Positions 45,500 to 56,968 of a DNA stretch of 64,000 bases are shown here, in pieces (position 1 is the first letter of the stretch; each line of letters begins with the position of its first letter). The notes under the pieces were generated by a model. It saw nothing but the letters and a program-made list of their open reading frames with translations, was not told the origin of the DNA and made no database searches. The DNA is taken from positions 2,170,001 to 2,234,000 of the forward strand of contig CP099425.1 in NCBI GenBank assembly GCA_024114885.1, given 5' to 3'. A program made the position numbers and the translations under genes. The stretch is from Septoria linicola (taxonomy: Eukaryota; Ascomycota; Dothideomycetes; Mycosphaerellales; Mycosphaerellaceae).

Positions 45500-46381
45500 G
45501 GGAAGCGATATGGTGGGAGAGAGGAGTGTAGTTGGATGTACATGTTGCATGTGTAATTTCGTTCACGATACCCCAGAAGCAAGCGAGTGAGCAATAGCAG
45601 CATTTCAGAGGAGTTTCAAGCACGGCAGAATAGCAACAGATAGCTGATGAGAGCATTGATGGCATGGCAAGGTCTCAAAACAATGGAGTGTGACCAGGCA
45701 CGATCTACTACTTATTTCAGTAGCAGTGGTTCATCCCTTGAGATAACCCTTTCACACCACGCCGCCTCTGTCTTCTACCCGTCGATTCACATCACTCTTC
45801 ATCTTTGGCGTCATCCACTTGTCCTCAAATACCTTACTCCACCTCAGTCCGTATCAAGCCTTACTCGCGCTGTGAAATCCTCTCCCTCCATACGCACCTA
45901 GAAATGGGATCTCAAGTAAGCAAATATTTGGATCGGCTTGCTATCGTGGCAGTGGAGTTGGGATATATCTAATTCGTGGCCGTGGTTGAACTTGCTCAGA
46001 TTAAATACAGCGAATTTTCATGAGAGTTCGCATTATGCTAGAGCATATGCCATCATCTCAATGGGCGTGCAGCGAAAAATACGAATCACGAAATCGTATA
46101 AGTTGCTCACGTCATGTCCTTGTCTCAATGGATGTCGATTTATTCGCTTCAGACATGAGGTAAACGATGAGTGGAACTTGTACTATGGGAACTCCGAACA
46201 TCGCCAACAACGCTACAGAAGCTCGGTCGATATGTTTCACGAATGCTCTGGGTAGTTGGTATTTGCTGCACTTGTGAATTCAAGGATCGTAGCGAGAGCT
46301 TGGAGTCATGAATTGGCAAGATATGGCCTGAGATCACCGTCTATGGCTGTCCGATGCCACATTCCTTCACCTCGACATCGT
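45500..46381. other. Convergent intergenic region, no gene seen
   Basis: This 0.9 kb lies between the ends of two convergent genes. Short frames only, and no repeat. It contains a near-duplicate pair of segments at about 45820-45900 and 46370-46440 sharing CTTACTCGCNCT and CATACGCACC with partial similarity between; this could be an old local duplication. Confidence 0.4.
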
Positions 46382-47128
46382 TCAGGCCTTACTCGCACTA
46401 TGGAACCCTTTCCCATCATACGCACCACGACTCTCGCCCTGAAGCACGTCTAATAGAAGCTTCAGTCCCTCTTCGGCAAACCTCACCATGTTGGTTACAC
46501 GATCTGATGAGTTTGTCTGCAGTTCTCGCGTGTAGCATCCCCTCTCCGAATCCACAGCCAGGGCGACATATCCCGGCGTCCTGTTGGGTGTATTCCCTCC
46601 CGTCGGTCCTGCGGTGCCACTTTCACTCAGCGTGTATGTGCTCTTGAGATCCGCTCGCACGTTCTTGGCCATTTTCGAAACGATCTCGGTGGTCGGACCG
46701 CGGTAGTTGGCGGTGTCTTCGTCTGTCCATCCTACATAGTTTTGGCGTGAGGGCAGCGTGTACAAAGTCAGGCCGCCGGCGTAGAACTTTGAGGCTCCCG
46801 AGACGGAAAGCAGACTAGAACTGATCAATCCGCCAGCAGCCGTCTCGGCGATGGAAATTGTCTCGCCACGGCTCTTCAATAATGTCGTAACTTTTTCTAA
46901 AATGTCTCGGAGAGCTGCAGGAGGGAAATCACGCTGTGCTTGCTGCTGCTGATCCGTCGTAGAGGCAGACATTTTGTGGTTCTGGTTCGGGCTGTAGTGA
47001 GGAGCTTGTGGTGTAAATCGCAATAGAGGTCGCGAATGGTATGAGATATGTTGGTGCAGGGTGGTTATTGCTCTTGGACTTCTGGTTGATAAAATGCAAA
47101 GACTTCGAATACTTGCGATTGACTTCAT
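46382..47128 (-). CDS. CinA C-terminal domain protein (NMN amidase-like), possibly mitochondrial
   Basis: A single exon encodes 248 residues from an ATG at 47128. The first 50 residues are rich in Arg, Ser and hydrophobic residues without acidic ones (MKSIASIRSLCILSTRSPRA), as in mitochondrial presequences. A second ATG at residue 53 (MSASTTDQQQQ) could give a cytosolic form. The CinA domain runs from about residue 70: SIAETAAGGLISSSLLSVSG, FYAGGLTLYT, and LSESGTAGPTGG. In bacteria this domain deamidates nicotinamide mononucleotide in NAD recycling. Fungal relatives are usually stand-alone domains, as here, without the N-terminal MoaB-like part. Dual targeting is inference. Confidence 0.86.
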   Translation of the reverse strand: MKSIASIRSLCILSTRSPRAITTLHQHISYHSRPLLRFTPQAPHYSPNQNHKMSASTTDQQQQAQRDFPPAALRDILEKVTTLLKSRGETISIAETAAGGLISSSLLSVSGASKFYAGGLTLYTLPSRQNYVGWTDEDTANYRGPTTEIVSKMAKNVRADLKSTYTLSESGTAGPTGGNTPNRTPGYVALAVDSERGCYTRELQTNSSDRVTNMVRFAEEGLKLLLDVLQGESRGAYDGKGFHSASKA

Positions 47129-47492
47129 ATAGTAGCTTACTGTGTGAGTTCTAGGAATGCCCGTCGATTAGAAATGCAACTTTCATCAACTAACTAGTGA
47201 GTTCATAACTATGCGGGGAGCGAGCTCAAGCTTGACCATGACGTTCACTGAGGTGGGGCCGGGATCGGCCCCGAGATGGGTGGCATGTTGCATGCTTTGA
47301 ATGCGTTGGCCTTGACGTTCTATAGCAGCAGGATGGAGTTACAATATGATGCCGATTAGAGCTGATCAAAGACTCATGTTTGACATGTTATGAGGCAAGT
47401 AGGTATGATACGGGTCTCACTATCAGCAGCTCCATCGTAGATGACTCAGCACACCAGTTACCAACGCTCTACCACTTCAAGGCCGTCAATGC
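47129..47492. other. Intergenic, no gene seen
   Basis: This short gap between two minus-strand genes should hold the promoter of the CinA-like gene and the 3' end of the gene upstream of it. A near-palindromic GGGGCCGGGATCGGCCCC lies around 47254-47271. Confidence 0.5.
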
Positions 47493-49381
47493 CTACTGCA
47501 TAGCCTCCATCAACTCACAAACAGCATGAAACACCGCCCTCGCCCTCTCATCCTTCTGCAACGCCTCATTAGGTCCCGGCTTCCCTCCATTCCTCCTCCC
47601 CAGCCGATCAGAATGCCACCTCGTCTTCTCCTTCTTCAAGATATCCACCAATTGCTGGAGCTGCGCAGGCGAAGCTCGAGCGTTATCGAAACCAACCTCA
47701 ACACGCCCAGAAGCTGGGTTCTGGGTATAGCTTGGTGAGAGTCCCACCACACCAAGGTAGAATGCTTGTGCGTTGGCTTGCATGACCGTCTCTTCTGACC
47801 ACGTAGCCACGTGGACACTGACATTTGGTGCCCAGATGGAGTCTCGTGCTGCGAGTCCGCCCGCGTGCAGGCCTCGTGCTGGGTATGGAATGTCGGGGCT
47901 CATCGGTGGCAGCGAGTTCCATCGTTCGTTGTAAATCGGGAACAACCTTTTCGCTTCGTCTGAGCGTAGTACCGTTGCAGGCGGCTGAGCCGGAGCAGCA
48001 GGCGTTCGCCGCAGTGGACGAGCGAAATTGGTGCCAGAGGCTGAACGCGAGTGATCATAGGAAGCCTGTGGCCCCCAGTGCTATGTCGCGTACGTTTTCG
48101 GGTTGTATTTGGAACGGCTTCTGCATGAAATGGTCCTCCTGGCACAGCAAAGTAGTGAAAATGTGGGTCATCTGCTGGAGGCCCAGGCTGGCCGAAGAAG
48201 GGGTCAAAATGCATCGCAGGATCTGCATGCACTCCGTGTAAGTTTTGAAAAGCCTGAAAGATAGGATCGGGATGGCGTGAGGCGCTGAAGCTAGGAAAGC
48301 CCGCAAACGGATCGAAAAAGTGATCATGCATGTTTCTGGTGGACTGCGAGTGTCTTGGCTGTGAACGAGTAGGTTGATCATGAGATTTCTGTCGAGGCGG
48401 CATTCCAGGACGTGGATGGGAGTGCTGTCGCGGTGGCATTTCTGGTCGAAGGCTCCTGGTCCGTCGTGCTTTCTCCTCGTTCAGGTCACTTGTTGCCGTG
48501 GCCAGAGTCGTCTCGTGCTGTTTGATCTCATCAACGATACGCTGGAGATAGCTGGAGCTGATGTTGGCTTGTCGAGAAGCATGAGCAAGCTTTTGCTTGC
48601 AGGCACGCACGTTTCGCTTTTCGAGCTCAACAGTATTCTCGAGGGCCTCAATCATGTTGTCGTGTAGTGTGCTTTGCTGGGGAGCACGAGAGTTTGACCG
48701 GCTATGGGTGTATATTGGCTCTGGTTCTGATTCTGTTTCGTCCTGGTAGTCGACTTCGATGAAATCTGGTGGGCTGTCTGTTGGTACTTCCCAGGTTGGC
48801 TGCCTCGTCTCGTTTCTGTGGGTGCTCTGTCTACGAGCTGGTCGTCCTGTGTGCTCTTCGCCCGACGACCGCTCACGGCTACTAGAGCTGTCCTCACGAT
48901 GAAGTTGCCTGACGTCCACCAGTCTGTCTTTCAGTCGCGAGAAGATTGACTTCGGACGTGCTCTCCGATTAGGTGCGAAATGATCACTTTCATATGCCAG
49001 ATCGGCATCGTATCCCTCGTTATCAATGTGAGCTCGTCTCCGGTTTCCATTACTCAAGCCAGCTTCTCCGACGCTGTGTTGCGAGTGCATTGTAAGCGCG
49101 CTTTCGAGAAGACCAAAAGCGTTTCCGAGTAATCCAAAAGGTGCTGTTCTTGCAGCAGGGCCTCGACCAGAACTAGATGACATGAATGGGTCAAAAGTGA
49201 AGGGTCTGTTCACTGTTCCAGAAAAAGCCCCAAACCTTAGACCTGGCGTCGCATAGGTCGTGGAATCGACGGTGTAGTGGGTGCCATCACTCGAGGTCCA
49301 GGATCGCGTGCTGTGCTGAGGTTGGTCTAATGAAAACGCTGCTCCTCCTCGAGGCGCGTCATTGCCAAACGGTCCTGCCAT
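47493..49381 (-). CDS. Low-complexity protein with conserved C-terminal RWHSD block
   Basis: On the minus strand a long frame from the ATG at 49381 is joined to a second frame ending at 47493. The proposed model is 48146..49381 plus 47493..48080 (607 residues), removing a 65-base intron GTGCCA...ACATAG. A 50-base alternative (GTTCCA...CCACAG, 48066..48115) also keeps phase and gives 612 residues; neither donor is good. The first 400 residues are polar and Arg/His/Ser-rich, with a predicted coiled coil near MIEALENTVELEKRNVRACK. The C-terminal part contains LFPIYNERWNSLPPM and ends with LVDILKKEKTRWHSDRLGRR. That last block resembles the RWHPD-type segment I recall from NFKBIL1-like and other fungal proteins. 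The function is unknown. Confidence 0.65.
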
Positions 49382-50121
49382 GGCGGACGACCGTGTATCA
49401 GTTCGCAGAAGGCAAGGTCCTTCCGTCCAAGATTGGTGATTCGTGTGGCTGATGTCGAGGACGTGCTCACTGTAGATCGTGACGTTGTGGGTTTTGCTTC
49501 AGAATCCGGAACAGCCCTGTCCTGGTCGCATTCAGACGGCAGCCTGAGCGAATCTTGGTTTTACAGGCATTCGATTCCACTGTTTGAGGTGTGTTGAGAT
49601 GCACCTTCTCGATTGAAATCTCTTTGAGCAGCGTGAATCGCCAGGAATCCAGGTACACGTAAGGCAGAAATGAGACTCGAACTTGAGCAGATTATGAGAT
49701 TACAGGTGCTGAGCTGCGTTGACGGACGTCGACGCAGCCTCGTCTTGTGGTAGTGCTCCAATTGGCTAGCCTCTGTTTGCCTGCGGCCCAATTAGAGTTG
49801 CACGCCCAAGAGTCAGGTGTCGTCTGCGGCCTCCCGATGCGACTTGGCTGTTAGACAGATGGAGCAGCACAAATAGGTGTCGCTTCTGGATCTGTTGATT
49901 AAGAGAAGCTGAGCTTCAAGTGGAAGTGAGATAACTCGCTCTCCAAATCACGAGATGTGACGTTGGGCGCGAGTGAATTGACAAAGGTTCGATCCGAGGA
50001 AGGTGGGGCCATCCATGAATGATCCATGTCGTCGGTTGTGGAAGGAGCCACGGAGCTTGCGCAGCTGGTGTTTTGTACAACGAGAAAAATCTCAGTATTG
50101 CTATACGTACAGTTCTATTAC
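49382..50121. other. Intergenic, no gene seen
   Basis: This 0.7 kb lies between two minus-strand genes and should contain the promoter of the RWHSD protein gene and the 3' end of the oxidase transcript. No coding content. Confidence 0.55.
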
Positions 50122-52006
50122 CTACTCCTTATCGACCTCTTTCTGGCCAGGTCTCAGTGGAGCAAGGCGGACTGTCGGAGGTTCGCCGACATGTTCAAGT
50201 CCTGTTGCGTCGCGCGAGAAGTTTTTGGCCACTTCATACGCGCTTCGCAAGCAATCATTGACACCCACACCAGACATCCAGTTTCCTGCTACCCGTAATC
50301 GACCCTTGTACTGGCGCCAGATGCCGTTGTGGGCGTCCTTCAGCCGTTGCTCGTGGCCGACCGTGTATTGTGGTATGCAGTCCTTCTGGAAATTGACCTG
50401 GCATGCTTCTGGCTCCTCCTTGATGCCGAGGTGGCGTTCAAGGACAGATCGCGCGAGCGCAATACCTTCCTGCTCGTCTGGGAAAGCTGGCCAACCGTCC
50501 CACCAGTGTCCTCCGAGCATCACTGTGACCTTTGTACCCCTTGCTGTCACATCATCCTGCATGTTCGGCGGCTCTGGCATGTTGTACCATGAGAAATCAT
50601 TCACGTTGATGATCTGACCGGAATCGCGCGCGGATTTGAGCTGATCGACGCTCAGGTGGTTCCAGTTCTCGGGATTCACATCCGCAGGCGAAGGAGAGTA
50701 GGCAGTATCGAACACAACACCCAAAGCGCGCTCTGGGTTCTGGTCGAATGGAGTCGCCTGTGGTATCAGATAGCCAAAACCTGGCTCGTGTAGATCCGGG
50801 GTGCGGAAGTAGAGGTTCACGGTCATCACGTTGACGGTAGGAACATGCTCGATCAGTCTAGTGCCAGCAGCTTGGTTGAGATGGTCGGGCGACAAGGCAG
50901 ATATAACATGGCTGTGTTTCCGTGGCTCCGATGATTGTGCCGTGATCAGCTCGATGCCCGTGTTGCCATCGGCCTGCTTGATGGACTGCACAGCAGTGTC
51001 CGTTTTGAACTCAACTCTTCCAGTTTCAAACAGCTTGGCATGTAGTCTTTCAGCAAACATTCCAAGTCCGTTCTTGAAAGTAAAGACTGAGTTGTCCTTC
51101 AGTGTCCCCTTGAGCAGTGGATCCCACGAAAAGTCCTTCATGTCTTGCAGAAAGTCGGCCTCGCGTTTGGTCATTTCGATGCCTTCAGCTCTCGCCTTCA
51201 GCATGCCGAGAAAGACGCTGCCATGAACCGCCTCCGCTCTCCATGGCACGGGGAACAGACTCTTCGCAGACAGCTTGTACACGTCACCGGCGTAGATGCC
51301 ATGAATGACAGCACTCAAGATGTTGTCCACCATTGTCTTGCTGAATCTGCGAGAAAAGAAGTCGCCAATGCTTTCATCTTTTACACTTGGGTCTCTCGGT
51401 TCCTTCCAGAATTCCTTGATGCCACTCCAGACAGCAGTCTCGAAGACTGGCTCGCGCGCGAGGCTCCAGATGTTGTCCGCCAAGCCAAAAGAAGGATGTG
51501 GCATTCTTACGATATGATCGGGATAGTACAGAAAGCGGCTGCGAGCAGCAGGCGATGTTTTTTGTGTGAAAATGGCATCTTTGGTCAAGTCCAGCTCTTG
51601 CATCTAATCACCCATCAGCTCCATCAACACAACCCGCAGGAGCTTCACGTTGCCGTACCAACTTTGCTGCTAAAACACCATTTGCTTGCGGGCGTAATGT
51701 ACGAGGACCCGCTTCAAATAGCACATTGCCGTCCTTCACAGGCACGCGCTTTGATTCTAACCATCCTCCCACACGATCTTTCGCCTCGTACAACGTGACC
51801 TTAGCATTAGGATGCTGGCGGAGAAGGAAGTAGGCGCTGGCTAGCCCAGTAATTCCACCACCAAGGATACCAACATCGTGCGAATGGCTAGCAGTGGTCG
51901 GCGATTCTGCGCTGTAGTGACGCCTTACGAGATTGCTTCTCGGAGTGAGTGCTGCCCGCCATGCAGTGGATGCTAGCCTAGGAACACATGAGGGAGTACG
52001 CAGCAT
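50122..52006 (-). CDS. HEM14: Protoporphyrinogen oxidase
   Basis: Two exons on the minus strand, 51659..52006 and 50122..51603, encode 609 residues. The first in-frame ATG is at 52006; the frame is open further upstream without another ATG. The N-terminus (MLRTPSCVPRLASTAWRAAL) is an Arg-rich, acid-free mitochondrial presequence. The FAD-binding motif is VGILGGGITGLASAYFLLR, followed by LYEAKDRVGGWLESKR and FEAGPRTLRP. The 55-base intron (GTACGG...ATTAG) lies between LAAKL and MQELDLTKDA. Further conserved parts are SAVIHGIYAGDVYKLS and the C-terminal RVAGNWMSGVGVNDCLRSAY, the second FAD contact. The enzyme oxidises protoporphyrinogen IX to protoporphyrin IX in haem synthesis at the inner mitochondrial membrane. 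Confidence 0.95.
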
Positions 52007-53135
52007 TGCCGCATTGCAGACTCGCTGGTTGATGGCTGTACGTGACAACGAGAGAATGCTCAATGGATGTCAACGACATTCATGACGAGTGTCATTACTT
52101 TCACCTTCAAATAGCTCTCTTGTCAAGGCCTTTGATTGGCCGCAGCGGAAAGGCGATCTTCCGCCTTGTGAACAACCACAGTGACATTTATATTTCTTCA
52201 CGATGCCAGCACATGTTCAATAATCGTAGATCGACCAAGCTGCCATGTACTGGAGACGTGTAGCTGCGACAAGCAGGATACATCGCACAGAATAACCCTC
52301 AAGATAAAGCACAAGCACAAAATATCTTATTCTTGTTCAACATCGAGACCCAAATTTCAAACACCGAGGATGCGGCTCGTCGGTTATCACTAGTGCCCAG
52401 CTCACTGACAGTGTGTTATACCCACAGATCGAGATGCAGCTGACGAAGGGTCTAGAGACTTCGAACAACGAAGATTAACAATCAGCGGTGTTGTGACCGC
52501 GTCGATGTGAATGATCAGAGGTGGAGGAGATGAACTCCGTGCTGACAGAGCCACTTTGACCCAGGACCGCCTTTTGAACAGCTAACGTTAGGAGCCGTAG
52601 ACTCCGCTGCTGGGCCAGTCGGACTCGGCGACTCCCCTGCCAACAACGGTGTGCTCTCCTGCAGGTTCGGATGCTGCTGCATGGCTCATCAATCCTTCGA
52701 CACGCACAGATGCGTGCCTAGAAGGCCAGACAGGGCGATGCTTTTGCGGCTGAGAAAGCAGATCCTCTTGTCCCCGTGGCTGTGGGCGGGGGAGAGCACG
52801 CGGATTCATCATCAAACGCTGCTGTAGAAACATGTGAGGAGCTCCCTGGCAGTGACATCCTCTGCACCCATGCCGCTGGGCTCGGCCAGGGACTAGTTAG
52901 TCACGCTTGTGCACCAGCTATTCGACTTTACCTCGTCCCCAATCAATTGTAGATCTGCTGCTGGCTGCTCCTCTTTTCGATGCTCACGTCGTGGCGTCTT
53001 TAGTTCTAAAGCTAACTACTGGTCATTTTTGTTGGCATACACCAGTCCCGACCCGCAGCCCGGCCGTGTCGAGACCTGAAGCTCCCACAAAACACCTCGA
53101 ACGAACTGCCTTTCTGTCTGTCTGCCGGACTGGGC
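52007..53135. other. Divergent intergenic region, no gene seen
   Basis: This 1.1 kb lies between the divergent protoporphyrinogen oxidase and regulator genes. It should contain both promoters. No coding content beyond chance frames. Confidence 0.55.
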
Positions 53136-55161
53136 ATGACATCCACCATGACTGTCCCTGTAGAGTCTGACATGGAGAGTGCCTGGACGTCGAATGTGGA
53201 ATGGCGAACTCCCCCGCCCTCGCAGGTCTATAGCAATGGGCACAGTGGAAGCATCAGCAGCGGCAGCAGTAGTCACAATGGAGCGAATGGCAGTCGCAAG
53301 AGGAGCTGGGAGGAGACAGCGACGCCTGTGCAAGAGACGATACCAGACGTGGACTGGAGTCATAGCATGGAGTTACTGCCTGGCATGAACCACACCCCAC
53401 CATCTAACGTCACGTCCAACAACTTCTCCTCGCAGAATGGAGGGTCTAGCGTTGGACTGGATCACACGGAGGAAGGTGTCGAGGAGATTCCGCGAACAAA
53501 GATGCAGACTGGCTGTATACCGTGTCTGTAGGTGCTGTGGCTAGCAAGCAGTGTCGAAATCTTGGGTCTAACACTTCTACAGAGTGAAAGGCATCAAATG
53601 CAACCCCAGCAATCCAGGTTGCAGGAGAGCTATGTCCGACGATTGGGCTCTGAACGCAGGAACGCGATCTGGAGACGACGACGAGAACGCAATATTCTTT
53701 CCAGACTCTTTGACTATGTTTCGTCCAGATATGAAGTGGAGGCGGAGTTGGCGCGAGCGGCACTGTCTCAACTTCTTCGTCAATTTCAGTGCTCCACAGA
53801 TGGCTGGCTTCTTCGACTCGGCGTTTTGGCAGCGAATGGTGATTCAAACTTCATATCACGAACCCGCGATCCGGCATGCGATCACAGCAATTGGTGCTCT
53901 CCACGAATGCATCATGCAACGGGCTTTCGCGGACGACAAGCAGAAGGCAAAGGCGATGGAGTTCGCCCTCAACCAGTGCAACAAGGCCATCACCTGTCTA
54001 ACAGCGGACGAGGGCCACGACTACGATCCCAACAGGCGTCGAATACCGAGCTCCCGCCTTGCTCTGACCACGTGCGTACTATTCACCTGCTTCGAAGCAA
54101 TGCAAGGCCGTTGCGACAGTGCCGTCAACCACGCATTACAAGGCAGACGTCTACTGCAAGCTACTGGCCGCGCGGCCATTACCAGCATGTCTCCTAGCGA
54201 GGAAGACGATATTGAGCAAATGCGACCATTGGTTGAGCGTTTGGAAGTACAAGCGACTGCTCTTCTTGACAAAGGCAGACGGCCTGAGATCGATACGTCG
54301 GGACAAACGCCACCATTGCCGCCTGTTGACTACATTTTCAGTCTGGAACACGCCCACAACACCTTGCACACGGCGCTCAATAGTGTCATGCGATTCATGC
54401 AAGGCTTTCACCCGACTGCGCCGCGAGATCACATTGCAGTGACAATGGCTGAGAAGTATCTTCGCTACGCGCCATGGTTTTCGCAGTGGGAGCAAGCCTT
54501 TACCGCTTTTCTGTCAGAACAGCGTGATTTCATGTCCAACATGGATCTTAAACGCGCCATGGTGCTAAAGGCAAACCACCTTGTCGGGACCATGTTGGCA
54601 TCAGTCGACCAGTCTGCGGGGCCTGTTGCTTATGATGCTTACGAATCAGAGTTTAGAGCCATCGTGGACCTTGCAAGAGAAGTGCTGGCATCCTTCTCGT
54701 GTCCCCCGTTGCCTACGCTGTCTGGGCCCAACTCAGGGACTCCCTATTTGTCGTTCTCGCTCTGGGTGACAGACCCATTGTGGATGGCCATTTCTCGCTG
54801 CCGCAACCCAACGATACGTCAGTCTGCATTCACACTGCTTTCCCGCAATCCGAGACAAGAAGGCATTTGGCACGCTGGCCCGCAGCTACCGAATTCGAGT
54901 CAGTATATGAGAAGAGTGGAGTCCAGCTCAACGAGCAGACCCAACGAAACTGTAAGAAGCGATCAACCCAACTCGAGCGAGGCAGTCCGACTAAGTTCTG
55001 TCAGTCACGAGTCGGATCGAGATGATAGCGCAACATCTGCAAGCGAGCAGACGAACAACAAATCCCAATGGGTTGATTTGCGAGCTCAGATAGATGATTT
55101 CTCCAAAGGCAGGTGCTCGATTGGCTTATCTGCGTCGCTGAACAAGGCTAACCTCAAGTGA
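53136..55161 (+). CDS. Fungal regulator with degenerate Zn2Cys6 cluster
   Basis: Two exons, 53136..53527 and 53583..55161, encode 656 residues. The 55-base intron (GTAGGT...CTACAG, branch CTAAC) falls inside the zinc cluster, as is common in this family. The spliced motif reads TGCIPC-LVKGIKCNPSNPGC, giving four cysteines spaced C-X2-C-X6-C-X6-C. The last two cysteines expected in CX2CX6C are missing; the sequence continues RRAMSDDWALNAG. The large C-terminal part has the helical Fungal_trans_2-type pattern: FFVNFSAPQMAGFFDSAFW, EPAIRHAITAIGALHE, and DPLWMAISRCRNPTIRQ. It is a nuclear transcription factor by family, but DNA binding through a normal cluster is doubtful. The Ser-rich end after IWHAG may be mis-modelled: possible extra exons lie at 55162-55570. 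Confidence 0.72.
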
Positions 55162-55755
55162 ATAGACGACACCAACTTCATCCAGAGCGAATGGCTGGCG
55201 CGTGGAGTAAGCGCCCTCTGATGCATACCATATTCAATGCTGACTGTCGCAGGGCAATAATCGGGAGACTAAGCGATACAAGTCACATTGCAAAGGCAGA
55301 TGCTGCATACCAACACTGGAAGAGATTCATCCTGAGCGAACAGATCCTGGGCAGTTGGTGATCATGAATGAAGGTCGGTGTGCACTACGAAGTGCTGGCC
55401 AACACAAATTGCTGATAAGCGCAGACACAGCACTTCCGACCGGTACAGCATGGACGATTGCAACTCCCGAGCACTCGCCTACACTCTCGGCAAGCATGCC
55501 GCGCGGAACACCCAGTGCATGCAACTGCTTGCCGGACTGTGCATGCAAGACGAAGCGAGTGCGACTTGAGTGATTTGTTGAGCTTTCGGAAAGACTACGT
55601 GTCAATGATTGCGTTGCACCGCATTGAAGCGCTGGCCCGCTTCGGACGAGGGCCTAGGCGATTAACGAGCAAGCAAACTACTTCCAGCACCATGTTCGTT
55701 GTCGGACGACGAGAAGACCTCCAGCATCCCACACCCGTGCTTCAACATCGAAGAT
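55162..55755. other. Intergenic or unresolved 3' exons
   Basis: Good splice-like signals (GGA/GTAAGC at about 55208, TGACTGTCGCAG at about 55252) border a frame that stays open to 55570. It could be a further exon of the regulator or a leader exon of the next gene. I could not connect it in phase with confidence. Confidence 0.35.
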
Positions 55756-56724
55756 ATGTTCGAGAGTATGGGCATGTATGACTTGCGAGATGCGCCCAAT
55801 TCAACACTACCTGCATCGCAACGTGCTTGGACACGACGACGACCTCATTATGAAGCAAGACCTTTCCACTTTTTGAGTCACACGGATGTCCACAATCCGC
55901 AGATGATGCGAGACTACTCGGGCTATGATCATGAACCTCTCGGCTTCGGCTCTAGGATTGAAGAGCTGACCGAAGTCGATGCCCCTACGACATTCCAATC
56001 ACCGATCACACAAAGCCCTCACAGATCAATTCTACGACAAGGACTACAAGCACAACGGATTCAGTTCCCAGAGGCAGCAAGAGCTATGCATGCTGCTCTT
56101 GTCTGTGCGGACCAGGAATGCCGCAACATCGCGGCATCATTTGCATCTGAGATCCGCGACGTCCTGGTCTGGTTACCTCCATCCTACGTGAATTCATTAT
56201 GGACGATCAGACTGAGCTGGAACGGCCGCCTGCAGCAGGATGCCAGTACGGCTGATAAGAAGACAAGGACAGAGTCTCCCAATCTGATCACTTACGACGG
56301 CATCTCGCAGCGCTTCAATGCAGCACTCATGGCGATCAGGAACTGCTCGCCGCCGGATCGAAGGAGCTTCAGTGGCGATCGAGTACCAACCATGTCGCTG
56401 GGCTGGGAAGTCCTTGGAAGCACAATGCGGAAGCTACGAATATCTTTTGAAGCAATTGAAGAGCTTCTTGTCCTTGTCAAAGCACAACGTGACAAGCTAG
56501 CGCTGTTGCTACACGAGATAGCTTCTGCGCAGCACCTGCTCGAGAGCGTTCGTGAGGTCTGGGAGAGTTTAAACAAGGCCGGCAAAAGGCCTGACACTAC
56601 CAACCCCACTTCGTCGGCGCCAGCATCGGCATCGTCCTCTGCACAGACAAGACGTACAGAATATGCGTGGTCGAGATACAGTAGCATGAATGAGCGCTAC
56701 GACGATGCTGGAATTGAGATATAA
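55756..56724 (+). CDS. Hypothetical protein with C-terminal coiled coil
   Basis: The frame is open from about 55669 to 56724. The first ATG in frame is at 55756, giving 322 residues, but acidic sequence upstream of it (LSDDEKTSSIPHPCFNIEDM) looks coding, so a 5' exon is probably missing. The middle contains EAARAMHAALVCADQECRNI and a Trp-containing VLVWLPPSYVNSLWTIRLSW. A long helix with coiled-coil character follows, STMRKLRISFEAIEELLVLV and AQRDKLALLLHEIASAQHLL, and the last 60 residues are Ser/Ala/Thr-rich. I do not recognise the family. It lies just downstream of the degenerate zinc-cluster regulator, on the same strand. Confidence 0.6.
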   Translation: MFESMGMYDLRDAPNSTLPASQRAWTRRRPHYEARPFHFLSHTDVHNPQMMRDYSGYDHEPLGFGSRIEELTEVDAPTTFQSPITQSPHRSILRQGLQAQRIQFPEAARAMHAALVCADQECRNIAASFASEIRDVLVWLPPSYVNSLWTIRLSWNGRLQQDASTADKKTRTESPNLITYDGISQRFNAALMAIRNCSPPDRRSFSGDRVPTMSLGWEVLGSTMRKLRISFEAIEELLVLVKAQRDKLALLLHEIASAQHLLESVREVWESLNKAGKRPDTTNPTSSAPASASSSAQTRRTEYAWSRYSSMNERYDDAGIEI

Positions 56725-56968
56725 GAAGAGCCCTTCAGGCTACGCACAAGAACTGGTGGCAGTTCTTCGCCCGAGCATCACACTTGTCTTCGCTTACGAG
56801 ACGCAAGCTGAGCCTTCTCAACGCAACTTGTCATGATCGATGCCGCATGACGCTTCGAGCGACCTTCGTGCAGCAGGTTGTCTACTGCATGCACTGCCAT
56901 CATTTCCTATACGTAGCCTGCTCCTCACACGATACCGCCGAAACTCTTCACAAATCGAGTTGCCATCA

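Noticed and set aside
49980..50010. GGTTCGATCC, a match to the tRNA B box
   Set aside because: There is no A box at a suitable distance upstream and no cloverleaf could be drawn; the same holds for GGTTCGACC near 17942.
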